From contig NZ_VKDD01000005.1 in NCBI RefSeq assembly GCF_007097525.1, forward strand, positions 1 through 64,000: a stretch of DNA of 64,000 nt, in the 5' to 3' direction. Position numbers and translations under genes: made by a program. Numbering within the stretch: the first letter of the stretch is position 1; the number at the start of each line of letters is the position of its first letter. Shown piece by piece: positions 45,609 through 54,839 of the stretch. The notes beneath the pieces are model-generated. The model saw only the letters and a program-made list of their open reading frames with translations. It did no database searches and had not been told where the DNA came from. This DNA comes from Thalassomonas sp. M1454 (GTDB taxonomy: Bacteria; Pseudomonadota; Gammaproteobacteria; Enterobacterales; Alteromonadaceae).

Positions 45609-47255
45609 TTAGAAGTTATTTTGAGAAATGCTTATCACAGGATTGCTATCTGTTGCATGAAATTGCGAATTAGATGAATTGTTATGATCAAGGTTGTAAA
45701 TGTCAGGTGAAAGTCTTAATTCGCCTTGCTCATTTATCCAAGCCGTTTGGTAAGTAATATAAACAGGTAGAGGGTTGTTTAATGGTAGGTTTGTAGTTTT
45801 TCCCGACTGCAAAGCTTTATTCACTTTTTCGGGTTTAACAGATGTTTCACTATTTATTAAGTAATTAGCCAAAAGCTTTGCATCTTCGAGTCGAATACAA
45901 CCATGGCTTAATGCTCGTTCACTACGGTTAAATAATGATTTAATTGGTGTGTCATGCAAATACACTGAGTAATCGTTAGGTATATTAAAACGATAATAGC
46001 CTAATGCATTATTGTCACCAGGAGCTTGTACCAAGCGGTATGATTTTAGAAGTTTTGCTAAGTTTAAATTAGGGTCGTCAATTTCTCGCGTTTGAGCATT
46101 TTTCCAATAACCTTTAACCAATTGAAAGTTTTTACGCTTTAGCGATAAGTAATCTTGTTCAAACTCAGGAATTAATTCATTTTTAATAATGTTAGGTGTT
46201 GGTGTCCATGTCGGATTTAAAGTGACACGATTAATCTCGGTGATCATTTGCGGTGTTTGATTATCGTTATCGCCAACAATAACCTTCATCTGCATTACTT
46301 GCTCACCACCTTCAACAACAGCAAGCTGATAGCCGGGAATGTTTACTAATAAATAATTCTCTGGCGCTTCTTTTGGAAGAGTAAACCACCGCCAAAGGTT
46401 AGTTTGTAGTTGCACTACACGCTGCTTTGGTGTGACCGACAATGCTCGGTATGTTTGAGGCCCTAGCTTTCCATCAACAGTTAGACCATGACGTTCTTGG
46501 AATTTTTTTAGCGCAGCAACTACAACGGAGTCATACACATCTAATCGGTATTGAGTTTGCGCCTTTTTAGGTAAGTCACCTAAATTAACTAGAATATTCC
46601 TTATTGCTGCAACATTTTTATGGCTTTGACCTAGTTTTGGTTTAAATGAAGGATCTAATTTAGGCCATTGGTAACTAGATAGAAAACGGTACTGAGAAAT
46701 AGCTTTACGTAAGTGGCTAATTTGGTCGTAATTAGGAATTAATGACAGTAATAATTCATCTGTAGAATCATTATCAATAGCTTCTAATAAGCCATCACTT
46801 AAATTCTCTTGGCTGCTGCTTTCATTAAGGTTTAATAACTTTAAAAAACCAAGAGTTAAAACCTCATCATGAGCTTTAAATGATTCAGCTTCAATTGAAG
46901 TAACTTTGATTTGTTGATGCCAACCAAGATCAGCCAGTAAGCGATGCAGAGATAAACCAGACATTGTTAAACCAGAGTCATCAAACCATAAATATTGCTT
47001 TTTACTGTTTGAGATCAGGTAATCATATGTGGGGATACTAGATGAACCAATATTATTGTGATTAAGATTCTTTGAGTCAATAACCTTGGAATTACCACTC
47101 TCAGCTACAGGTACGCTTAGAACACTTGAAATGACAGTACTTTCTTGAGCCGCTATAGGCTGGGATATAAAAATACCTAATACAAGTGCGAACTTCATTT
47201 TTCTAAAAGGAAGAATAAAGCCCTTATAAAATACAAATATCAACTTAGGACACAC
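45609..47255 (-). CDS. Secreted L,D-transpeptidase (YcbB/LdtD-type) with peptidoglycan-binding domain
   Basis: This 548-residue protein has a signal peptide (around FALVLGIFISQPIAA), a PG_binding_1 domain (about residues 245-285, YDSVVVAALKKFQERHGLTVDGKLGPQT) and a YkuD catalytic domain with YLHDTPIKSLFNRSERALSHGCIRLED (catalytic His and Cys near residue 460). Such enzymes make 3-3 crosslinks or anchor proteins to peptidoglycan. A GTG start (47255) with AGGA overlaps the regulator's stop; an ATG at 47198 is the alternative. It lies directly upstream of flp and may remodel the wall for the Tad channel (inference). Confidence 0.88.
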   Translation of the reverse strand: MCPKLIFVFYKGFILPFRKMKFALVLGIFISQPIAAQESTVISSVLSVPVAESGNSKVIDSKNLNHNNIGSSSIPTYDYLISNSKKQYLWFDDSGLTMSGLSLHRLLADLGWHQQIKVTSIEAESFKAHDEVLTLGFLKLLNLNESSSQENLSDGLLEAIDNDSTDELLLSLIPNYDQISHLRKAISQYRFLSSYQWPKLDPSFKPKLGQSHKNVAAIRNILVNLGDLPKKAQTQYRLDVYDSVVVAALKKFQERHGLTVDGKLGPQTYRALSVTPKQRVVQLQTNLWRWFTLPKEAPENYLLVNIPGYQLAVVEGGEQVMQMKVIVGDNDNQTPQMITEINRVTLNPTWTPTPNIIKNELIPEFEQDYLSLKRKNFQLVKGYWKNAQTREIDDPNLNLAKLLKSYRLVQAPGDNNALGYYRFNIPNDYSVYLHDTPIKSLFNRSERALSHGCIRLEDAKLLANYLINSETSVKPEKVNKALQSGKTTNLPLNNPLPVYITYQTAWINEQGELRLSPDIYNLDHNNSSNSQFHATDSNPVISISQNNF

Positions 47256-48108
47256 GACTTATCCTATTACTAGCATAGGCACTTGGTTGATTAGAGTATT
47301 GCTGCATCATATCAGACCGGACCCTTTGATAATGAATATATGTTGGACTTTGTTTTAATTCATTATTGGCGTGCACATAAGCTGTTGGGGTGATGTTTAA
47401 ATGCTCTTTAAAACTGCGGCAAAAATGGGATGGATTCGAAAATCCAACTTGATAAGCAATCGTCGTGACAGAATTATCACCAGATATTAGTAGCCTTTCC
47501 CCTTCTTCTAGTTTTCGGCAAATGAGATATTGACTGTAAGTTATGCCACATAGGTCTTTAAACATATGACAAATACGGCTAGGACTTAGGTGTACATCAT
47601 GAGCTAAATCTTGAAGAGATGGGCCTTTAATATAATCGCGTTCGATAATATCTAGCAGCTCTGATATAGGGTTATCCCTATCAAGTGTTTCACAACATAA
47701 ATCATCGCTGAACTCCGAACTTAAAGAGTTACATGCTATTTGTGTTTTATTCATCAGGTTACATCGCAAGGATTTTTTATCTTGCTCATTTAAAGGAGAA
47801 ATAAATAAGTCATTTACACCTAAATGAATGGATTGATGTAATAGAGGAATTGAAACAGCAGAAGATATGACGAAAAATAGCTTAGATGAATATTTATTGC
47901 GGATATATTCAATATTGTGCAAATGAGCGCTACTGGTGTAGTCCATTAAATAAATTACAGCGCCAGGCTCTATATTGGAAAATTCCAAGTCTTGCATTGA
48001 ACGAATAAACTGGGTATCGCAAAATGAACTCAGTTCTTCCCTGTAGTGTTGCTCTAACACCCTATCAAATGCTATTACTAGCAAGCTGTTTGTTTTATCA
48101 ACAACCAT
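47245..48108 (-). CDS. AraC-family regulator with receiver-like N-terminal domain
   Basis: This 287-residue protein has a C-terminal AraC/XylS DNA-binding domain (about residues 150-255) with two helix-turn-helix units: PSLQDLAHDVHLSPSRICHMFK and NSVTTIAYQVGFSNPSHFCRSFKEHLNITPTAY. The N-terminal 120 residues resemble a response-regulator receiver: LLVIAFD start, YLMDY with a candidate Asp, and a final ISPLNE where a conserved Lys-Pro is expected, so it may be a pseudo-receiver. Its stop overlaps the transpeptidase start by 11 bp. Position and orientation suggest control of the tad operon. AGGGATTAAA repeats upstream are candidate operators. Confidence 0.87.
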   Translation of the reverse strand: MVVDKTNSLLVIAFDRVLEQHYREELSSFCDTQFIRSMQDLEFSNIEPGAVIYLMDYTSSAHLHNIEYIRNKYSSKLFFVISSAVSIPLLHQSIHLGVNDLFISPLNEQDKKSLRCNLMNKTQIACNSLSSEFSDDLCCETLDRDNPISELLDIIERDYIKGPSLQDLAHDVHLSPSRICHMFKDLCGITYSQYLICRKLEEGERLLISGDNSVTTIAYQVGFSNPSHFCRSFKEHLNITPTAYVHANNELKQSPTYIHYQRVRSDMMQQYSNQPSAYASNRISRVS

Positions 48109-48110
48109 TT

Positions 48111-48209
48111 TTTAATCCCTTTTTAATCCCTTAATACACTCAGCAAAACTCTATTGCTATATAAAATCTAGGTAGCAATATTTAGTCTGTCAAATTATGA
48201 GGGATTAAA
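48111..48209. promoter_or_regulatory. Three AGGGATTAAA repeats upstream of the AraC-type gene
   Basis: The 10-mer AGGGATTAAA occurs on the minus strand at 48111-48120 and 48122-48131, an 11-bp (one helical turn) repeat. The inner copy overlaps the ribosome site. It occurs again in opposite orientation at 48200-48209. The spacing and placement suggest binding sites for the regulator (autocontrol), but this is pattern-based only. Confidence 0.4.
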
Positions 48210-48297
48210 TTTTGTAACAATGAACGGGGTTGAATGGTGATTTGAAAGAAAAAAGGTGGTAACTTGTTGATATTAATTTATCTTATAAAACTCTGAA

Positions 48298-49047
48298 ATG
48301 CTTTCTTCCGTAAAAAATCAAAAAACTCTCCCCGCATTAATTTGGTTATGCTTTTGCACTTCATTATTTATATTTTCGTCGGGGATCAGTTGGAAATTAA
48401 ACTCTGCTATTGATTTTACTTACCCTAATTGGTATCAAGCTTTAGACATAAAAAATCACATACAAACCTATGCCCCACAAAACCAATACAATAAACAGGA
48501 TTTTGTACATACAAGCAGCGAACAGCATTATTCATTATTTTCGGAAGTAGTGGTGGCGATTAACAACCATGGTGAAGGTCTAGATAAAATAAGCTATACA
48601 ATAGATGAGAGAACAAAAAGGCTTTTTACAAAAAGTGAGGTTATTCACTTAGAAGACGTAAGTATTTTAATCGACCGGCTCACTTGGCTTTGGCTAGTAA
48701 ATTTAATTCCTTTAAGCATTTTACTTTTTGCTTATATAAAGAATAAAGTAGCAATGCCTGATAAGAAATTAAAACTACAAGCGTTAATTACTAGCGCATT
48801 AGTAATTGTTTTAAGTTTTGCTTTTTTGGGTTTTAAACAAATATTTTATTACTTTCATACCTTAGTTTTTCCGGATAATCATCAGTGGTTCTTTTATTAT
48901 CAAGAATCTTTAATGAGTACATTTATGAAAGCACCAGACTTATTTGCAGTGATGGGCTTAAATTTATTTTTAATCGCCATAATTATATTTTATTTAGTTA
49001 ACTATTTTCTCAATAAATACATTAATAACATCACTCCAAATCAATAG
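48298..49047 (+). CDS. DUF1461-like integral membrane protein
   Basis: This 249-residue protein has four hydrophobic segments (about residues 11-32, 128-147, 161-180 and 215-240) and a roughly 95-residue extracytoplasmic loop after the first. The FTKSEVIHLEDVSILID stretch (about 110-126) and FYYFHTLVFPDNHQWFF (about 183-199) match the pattern I know for DUF1461 (TIGR01906) proteins, which have no known function. It is divergent from the AraC-type regulator and convergent with the next gene, overlapping it by 17 bp at the 3' ends. Confidence 0.65.
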   Translation: MLSSVKNQKTLPALIWLCFCTSLFIFSSGISWKLNSAIDFTYPNWYQALDIKNHIQTYAPQNQYNKQDFVHTSSEQHYSLFSEVVVAINNHGEGLDKISYTIDERTKRLFTKSEVIHLEDVSILIDRLTWLWLVNLIPLSILLFAYIKNKVAMPDKKLKLQALITSALVIVLSFAFLGFKQIFYYFHTLVFPDNHQWFFYYQESLMSTFMKAPDLFAVMGLNLFLIAIIIFYLVNYFLNKYINNITPNQ

Positions 49048-49447
49048 TACGAATCGCTTTTTTAATAAACTCGATCCTATCTGCAAGGTGTGTCTGATCT
49101 TGCATTCCTGTGTATATACTTTGATCAGCTTGAAGTTGCAGAACTAACCAGCCCCTGATCATTAAGTAGTATCTTTGATCCCAGCCAAGCTTGGTTATTT
49201 TATGGATAGATGTTGGGTCGTTTGGGTGTTTAATTGCTAATAATGCTTCGTTAATTTGCTTTCCTAGTTTTAAAGACTCAATATCTTCTTGTGATAATTC
49301 AACAGTTACAAACTGCTCTTGCTGTTGAGTGTTTATCTCAGAAGAATTCGCCTTAAAACATAGTAATGCAATGGTTAAATGACTGAGTAAAATAAAGCGA
49401 GTTGAAATAGTTTTTTTATAAGTTTTAGATTTGTTATTGATATTCAT
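49031..49447 (-). CDS. Hypothetical exported protein
   Basis: This 138-residue protein has an N-terminal signal-like segment (FILLSHLTIALLCFKANS, cleavage near residue 35) and a small, mixed-charge mature domain with GWDQRYYLMIRGWLVLQLQADQS. I do not recognise a family. Its 3' end overlaps the convergent DUF1461-like gene by 17 bp. A GTGAG ribosome site is weak. Confidence 0.65.
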   Translation of the reverse strand: MNINNKSKTYKKTISTRFILLSHLTIALLCFKANSSEINTQQQEQFVTVELSQEDIESLKLGKQINEALLAIKHPNDPTSIHKITKLGWDQRYYLMIRGWLVLQLQADQSIYTGMQDQTHLADRIEFIKKAIRTIDLE

Positions 49448-49491
49448 TTATTTACTCACTTTTGTAATTAATTCTCATTAGCGTGCTTGTA

Positions 49492-50004
49492 TTAACTATA
49501 GCAAGCTATTGATATTTCACCGTCATAACCGGCAATAAACTTTTGTTGTTCAAATTTAAAACCAAGCTTAGTTAATAGTGCCTGTGAAGCAGGGTTCTCT
49601 ATCGCAGTCATAGCCATTACTTTATCTAAGTTATGATGTTCTATTTCATAGTTTAAAACGGCTTGTGCTGCTTCAAAACCATAGCCTTTTCCGCAGTATT
49701 TTTGTAAAAATGCAAAACCTAAATCAGGGTAAGGTAGAACAGGTCTTTTTAGAAAACCACAAAACCCAATTGCTTGCTCACTTTCTTTTAAAACGACAAC
49801 ATGTAAGGCAAAGCCATGCTCTTTTAACATTTTCTGAGGGCCTGTTTTTATATAATTAATGGCATCGTTAAGATTTCGGATTTCTTTATCGCCTATGTAT
49901 TTAATAAATTCGGGTTCATTGAGCAATTCCAAAATAAAGCCCGCATCTTCAATACTTACCTGCCGAATTAAAAGGCGTGGTGTGGTTAATATATATGGAT
50001 TCAA
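49492..50004 (-). CDS. GNAT-family N-acetyltransferase (RimJ/RimL-like)
   Basis: This 170-residue protein begins ILTTPRLLIRQVSIEDAGFILELLNEPEFIKYIGD, the usual opening of Acetyltransf_3 (RimJ/RimL-like) enzymes. The acetyl-CoA loop region KYCGKGYGFEAAQAVLNYE (near residue 110) and the family ending IENPASQALLTKLGFKFEQ follow. It should acetylate an amino group on a protein or small molecule; the substrate cannot be deduced. It is separated from its neighbours and probably single. Confidence 0.88.
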   Translation of the reverse strand: MNPYILTTPRLLIRQVSIEDAGFILELLNEPEFIKYIGDKEIRNLNDAINYIKTGPQKMLKEHGFALHVVVLKESEQAIGFCGFLKRPVLPYPDLGFAFLQKYCGKGYGFEAAQAVLNYEIEHHNLDKVMAMTAIENPASQALLTKLGFKFEQQKFIAGYDGEISIACYS

Positions 50005-50325
50005 TATTTATAATTCCCTGATGAGTGACTCTTGATTTTTGTACTTAAAAATTTAATCCGCTACGGAAAATATAAAATATTTGGCACATCATTTTAAGGT
50101 TTTTTAATTATTACATCATAAATAAACCATACTCTTTCGAGGTAGTATTTAAAGCTTTATTTGAAACAAATAATAAAAACTTAAAAAACATACAATTACA
50201 GTTCATTAAAAAAGCAGGTAAAACTCTTTAACAAAAATGCAACATGATTGGTCTTGTATAGATTTTTAATCGGCGTATCATCCGCTCAACTTTTTCGTTT
50301 CCCTTTTCTGGAGTTATTTATATCT
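50005..50325. other. AT-rich intergenic region without recognised feature
   Basis: This 321-bp spacer lies between the divergent GNAT gene and the next plus-strand gene. No ORF with coding character, tRNA or clear hairpin is visible. It should contain both promoters. A frame extension from a TTG at 50248 into the downstream gene was judged non-coding. Confidence 0.5.
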
Positions 50326-51495
50326 ATGAGAAAACTGCTTACTTCCCCTGCAAAAATGTCTATTGGCACACTTGAAAACCAAATTTATCAAACCGCTTTA
50401 AAATACGTTGCCGATCTGGCCCTAAACTTAATGGCAGTTAAAGTTGAAAATCATCCAGAAGACTTTTTAGGTTGGTGTAAAGAGTTACACAAATTATGTA
50501 AGCATGGAATTAACATGGATTTATTGGAAGAAAATCAGTTTCGTCCATTAAAAAAACTGCAAGAAACATTGGAAGCTGGGATTTCGGTTTGTCAGTTAAA
50601 AATGACTCGCATAACTCCTTGGCCAATCTACCTAAGCTTTATTGAAGAAAACTCAACTCTGCAAGCTTTAGAAGAACGCTTAGCTCTGCTTGATTACATC
50701 AATGAGATAAAAACTAAACCTTTAGCTGAGATGATCGAAGAAGATCGTTTAGCATTTACCGGTAAGCACAGTGCCAAACACGATATTAGCATTTATAACT
50801 TTGATGTTGAGTGGTTTGCTAGTACTAAAGGCGCCAAGATATTTCATAACCTATTAGTTAATCATAGCGAATACTTTGATAGTGCTCTTGCACATATCCC
50901 ACTAGAAGGCGATGTGACAAAAGCTAATTACGATGCGTTCGTATCAGCATATTGCAATGTATTTACCGAACATACGGATGGTGATAAGCCTTCTATGATG
51001 GCTGCAACGCGTTTATTAGCAATGCGCCGTCCAGATATTTTTGTGGCGTTAACCAATGCCAAACTCGATGTCATTTGCCAAGGTTTAAGTATTACGAAGT
51101 TTAATAATCAAAGTTTCGATGGTTACTGGGATGAGCTAATTACAGCGATTCAAACTTGCCCTTGGCATAGAGAGCCAAAACCGAGCGATGAACAACAGCT
51201 TCGTATTTGGCAAGCCCGCGCACTAATGATTGATTTATTCTTATTTGCCGATGAGTCATTAGCTGAAAATTCTAATTACGTACGCATGCGAGATAAACCT
51301 AAAAAGACAAAAGTAGGTGTTGCTCGTAGCGTTAAACGCACCAAAGAATCAGCTGAACAAATCGTTGATAAAGCCCTTGCTCAAGAAGATATTCCTGAAT
51401 ACTTGCTGGAAATGAGAAACTCATTAATTAACAGCGTAAAAGATGGCAAGCCGGTTGAAAAGGCGATTTCGTTAATGCGCTCTATATTCGGATAG
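50326..51495 (+). CDS. Uncharacterised helical cytoplasmic protein
   Basis: This 389-residue protein has no signal peptide or membrane segment and looks mostly alpha-helical. It contains a Trp/Cys-bearing stretch FLGWCKELHKLCKHG near residue 50, the conserved-looking ATRLLAMRRPDIFVALTNAKLD near 230, a basic linker RDKPKKTKVGVARSVKRTKES near 320 and a helical end VEKAISLMRSIFG. I do not recognise a family. The ATG at 50326 has a GGAG 12 bp upstream; a TTG extension to 50248 is unlikely. It stands alone before the M1 peptidase gene. Confidence 0.75.
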   Translation: MRKLLTSPAKMSIGTLENQIYQTALKYVADLALNLMAVKVENHPEDFLGWCKELHKLCKHGINMDLLEENQFRPLKKLQETLEAGISVCQLKMTRITPWPIYLSFIEENSTLQALEERLALLDYINEIKTKPLAEMIEEDRLAFTGKHSAKHDISIYNFDVEWFASTKGAKIFHNLLVNHSEYFDSALAHIPLEGDVTKANYDAFVSAYCNVFTEHTDGDKPSMMAATRLLAMRRPDIFVALTNAKLDVICQGLSITKFNNQSFDGYWDELITAIQTCPWHREPKPSDEQQLRIWQARALMIDLFLFADESLAENSNYVRMRDKPKKTKVGVARSVKRTKESAEQIVDKALAQEDIPEYLLEMRNSLINSVKDGKPVEKAISLMRSIFG

Positions 51496-51767
51496 CCTTA
51501 TATTTTATCCATTTAAAGTATTTAGCTTGGGTTAGTTTTTATTACTAATCCAAGCTCTTCCCTCCAGCTATCACTACAAATCTTTACAAATTGTAACTTA
51601 ATCGCATAAATCGGTGCTTTAGGCTGATAGTGCATTGACTCCCCTACTGCTCTTAGTTAAATTCTCATCCACAAAATAGCGCTAAGTGTTGAAAATTTTT
51701 GTTTAAGCTTACTTTCCAAAGTCAAACATTGCTTTCAACTAATCCAAACTATATTTCAGGAAGATTC

Positions 51768-54224
51768 ATGAACTTTAAAGCATTGTGCCAAGCAACAATC
51801 TTATCGATTGTTATAGCAGGCCCTGCAGTTGCTTCTGCAGTAAAACAAACCAAAGGTGATTTTGAAGATAAATTTCGTCAATTAGAAGAAGTTTTACCTA
51901 CACCAAATGATTACCGTAATGCCGCAGGTGAACCAGGTAAAGAGTACTGGCAACAACAAGTAGATTACAAAATTAATGTTAAGCTAGACGAGAAAAAGCG
52001 TCGTCTTAGCGCATCACAAACGATCACTTATAAAAACAACTCTCCTTATACTTTAAAATATATTTGGTTACAGCTTGAGCAAAACCGTTTTAAACCAGAT
52101 TCAATTGCTGAGCGCAGTGGAGACTTTGGTGGTATTGGTCGCCGTGGTCCAGCAAGCAGCAAAGCAAGTGGTAATACACCAGCAAAAGTGAGTATTGGTG
52201 AATTACGTCGCCAGCAATACTACGCTGATAACACGATTGGTTATGACATTACTAAAGTTACTGATAAGCGCGGTAACAAACTTAAAATAACGATTACTGG
52301 CGCACAAGCTCGCATCGATTTAGCAGAAGCGTTAGAGCCAGGTGATGATTTTGTTTTCAACATCGATTTTGCTTACAACATTCTTGAAGAGAACGCGGTT
52401 TCAGCACGTTCTGGTTTTGAGCACTTCCCTGATGACGCTAACGAAGGTGGTAATGACATTTTCCTTTTAGCGCAGTGGTTCCCTCGTGTTGCTGCTTTTT
52501 CAGATTACGAAGCATGGCATAACAAAGAGTTTTTAGGCCGTGGTGAGTTCACGTTAGAGTTTGGTGACTACGACGTGTCTATGACAGTACCTGCCGATCA
52601 TATCGTTTCATCAACTGGTGTACTTGATAACCCAAGCAGTGTGTTAACAAAAACTCAGCGTAAACGTTTAGAGCAAGCTAAAACGGCTAAACGTCCTGTT
52701 ATGATTGTTACTGCACAAGAAGCGTTAGAGAACGAGAAAGCTGGTACAACTAAAACCAAAACATGGCGTTTTAAAGCTGAAAACGTACGTGACTTTGCTT
52801 GGGCTTCATCTCGTAAGTTTATGTGGGATGCAAAAGGTTATAAGCAAGGTGGTAAAGAGCAACCATTCGTTATGGCTATGTCTTTCTTCCCGAAAGAAGG
52901 TGGCGAGTTATGGAGCAAGTATTCAACTGAGTCTGTTATCCACACCTTAGACGTATACTCTCGTTACACATTTGATTACCCATACCCAACAGCAATTAGT
53001 GTTAATGGCCCTGTTGGCGGTATGGAATACCCAATGATCAGTTTTAACGGTCCTCGTACTACTCGCCATGAAGACGGCAGCCGTACTTACACATTAGCTG
53101 AAAAACAATTCTTAATTGGCGTTGTTATCCACGAAGTTGGTCACAACTACTTCCCAATGATTGTTAACTCTGACGAGCGTCAATGGACTTGGATGGATGA
53201 AGGTTTAAACAGTTTCTTAGACGGTGTTGCTGGTCGTGAATGGGATCCTACAATTCCATGGGGCGTTGAGCCACGCGATATTACGTCATACATGAAATCT
53301 AACGTACAAGTACCTGTTATGACTCAATCGGACAGCGTATTACGTTTAGGTCCAAATGCTTATACTAAACCAGCTGCGGCGTTAAATATTTTACGTGAAG
53401 TAATTATGGGTCGTGATTTATTCGATTTCGCTTTTAAAGAATACGCGGTTCGTTGGAAAAACAAACGCCCTACTCCATCTGACTTTTTCCGTACCATGGA
53501 AGAAGCTTCTGGTATGGATTTAGACTGGTTCTGGAATGGTTGGTTCTACACCACAGATCACGTTGATATCTCTTTAGATAAAGTATACAAACTGCGTTTA
53601 GATACTAAAAACCCTGACATCGATTTTGACCGTCGTCGTCAAGAAGAAGCGAACAAGCCAGGTACCTTATTCTTAGAAAGAAACGAAGCTGAAGGCGTTA
53701 AAACGTGGGTTGAATTAAACCCTGATGTAAGCGACTTCCATGACAAGAATGACCGTTGGACGGTAACGAACAAAGAGCGTAACAAGTACAATGAGATGCT
53801 TAACAAGCTTAAGCCTTGGGAGCGTACCGCGTTAGAGCGTGCAGTAGCTGAAGATAAAAACTACTACGTAATGGATTTCACTAACGTTGGTGGTTTGGTT
53901 ATGCCGATTTTATTAGAAATGACTTACACCGATGGCACAAAAGAATCATTGCATATTCCTGCTGAGATCTGGCGCCGTGCTCCTAAAAATGTAAGTAAGT
54001 TAATTGTTACTGAAAAAGGTAAAGAATTAGCATCTGTAGTTGTTGATCCTTTATGGCAAACAGCCGATACCGATGTTGAAAATAACCATTACCCGCGTCA
54101 AATCATCGAATCTCGTATTGAAGCGTTCAAGAAAGAGAAGAGCAAAGCGATGAAATCACGTGATATAATGCACGACATCAAAACAGAACTTAAAGAAGTT
54201 AAACCTAAGGTATACAAAAAATAA
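51768..54224 (+). CDS. Secreted M1-family metallopeptidase
   Basis: This 818-residue protein has a signal peptide (ILSIVIAGPAVASA). The M1 (gluzincin) catalytic core has the substrate-site variant GGMEYPM and the zinc motif HEVGHNYFPMIVNSDERQWTWMDEGLNSF (HExxH-18-E) near residues 453-475. N-terminal beta domains precede the core, and a long C-terminal region rich in Lys/Glu follows it. It should be an aminopeptidase that degrades peptides in the periplasm or outside. The ATG at 51768 with AGGAAG upstream gives a proper signal peptide; a frame from 51699 does not. It is coupled to the next gene. Confidence 0.9.
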   Translation: MNFKALCQATILSIVIAGPAVASAVKQTKGDFEDKFRQLEEVLPTPNDYRNAAGEPGKEYWQQQVDYKINVKLDEKKRRLSASQTITYKNNSPYTLKYIWLQLEQNRFKPDSIAERSGDFGGIGRRGPASSKASGNTPAKVSIGELRRQQYYADNTIGYDITKVTDKRGNKLKITITGAQARIDLAEALEPGDDFVFNIDFAYNILEENAVSARSGFEHFPDDANEGGNDIFLLAQWFPRVAAFSDYEAWHNKEFLGRGEFTLEFGDYDVSMTVPADHIVSSTGVLDNPSSVLTKTQRKRLEQAKTAKRPVMIVTAQEALENEKAGTTKTKTWRFKAENVRDFAWASSRKFMWDAKGYKQGGKEQPFVMAMSFFPKEGGELWSKYSTESVIHTLDVYSRYTFDYPYPTAISVNGPVGGMEYPMISFNGPRTTRHEDGSRTYTLAEKQFLIGVVIHEVGHNYFPMIVNSDERQWTWMDEGLNSFLDGVAGREWDPTIPWGVEPRDITSYMKSNVQVPVMTQSDSVLRLGPNAYTKPAAALNILREVIMGRDLFDFAFKEYAVRWKNKRPTPSDFFRTMEEASGMDLDWFWNGWFYTTDHVDISLDKVYKLRLDTKNPDIDFDRRRQEEANKPGTLFLERNEAEGVKTWVELNPDVSDFHDKNDRWTVTNKERNKYNEMLNKLKPWERTALERAVAEDKNYYVMDFTNVGGLVMPILLEMTYTDGTKESLHIPAEIWRRAPKNVSKLIVTEKGKELASVVVDPLWQTADTDVENNHYPRQIIESRIEAFKKEKSKAMKSRDIMHDIKTELKEVKPKVYKK

Positions 54225-54721
54225 TGCGTATTTTTCATTTACTATTTATAACTATCTCCTTGTTAATGAGCAGCTTAGTTACCGCTCATCAGCAAAAAGA
54301 AGCTTACACTACGGTATTGTTTAACAACAATACCGGTAACATTGAAGTTTCACATCGCTTTTATATACACGACGCTGAGCATGCGCTTGGCAGAATATTA
54401 AAAAGGCATACTGATATTATGAAGAGTGATGAAACGCAGAAAGATTTTGCCAATTATATTCAACAGCAATTTCGCTTAGGCGATCAAAACAAACAACTAC
54501 TTGAACTTGGTAGTGTTGGCTATGAAATTGAAGGTAAATTCTTTTGGGTATACCAAGAAATTAAGCAGCCGAAAACTATCACTAGCGTGTACATTCAAAT
54601 GCGTGCACTGCAAGAAGTTTGGCCTGGCCAAATTAATCAGATAAACGTTGAGCGTGATGGTAAAACATCTTCGGTACGTTTAAGCGATGATGATGATTGG
54701 CAAAAACTAAGCATCGACTAA
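54224..54721 (+). CDS. DUF6702-like exported protein coupled to the M1 peptidase
   Basis: This 165-residue protein has a signal peptide ending SLVTA-HQ. The mature part contains IEVSHRFYIHDAEHALGRILKRH and a final beta-rich region (VYIQMRALQEVWPGQINQINV). This fits, by recollection, the DUF6702 family, of unknown function. Its ATG overlaps the stop of the M1 gene as TAATG, so the two are made in a fixed ratio and may act together outside the cytoplasm. Family assignment is moderate; coupling is seen directly. Confidence 0.7.
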   Translation: MRIFHLLFITISLLMSSLVTAHQQKEAYTTVLFNNNTGNIEVSHRFYIHDAEHALGRILKRHTDIMKSDETQKDFANYIQQQFRLGDQNKQLLELGSVGYEIEGKFFWVYQEIKQPKTITSVYIQMRALQEVWPGQINQINVERDGKTSSVRLSDDDDWQKLSID

Positions 54722-54763
54722 AGCTAGTCATTGATTGTTAATTGATAGCTGTTAAAATAATAT

Positions 54764-54793
54764 AAAAGCGAATTAGGCAACTAATTCGCTTTT
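54764..54793 (+). terminator. Terminator after the M1 peptidase operon
   Basis: A 13-bp stem (54764-54776 with 54781-54793) with a GCAA tetraloop is followed by a T-run. Confidence 0.9.
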
Positions 54794-54839
54794 TTACTTT
54801 TAGCTATTTAATCAAAAACCTTTAATTACTCGAACCCTT

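Noticed and set aside
50248-50325. N-terminal extension of the unrecognised 389-residue protein from a TTG codon
   Set aside because: No ribosome site, and the extension reads like non-coding AT-rich DNA; the ATG at 50326 follows a GGAG.
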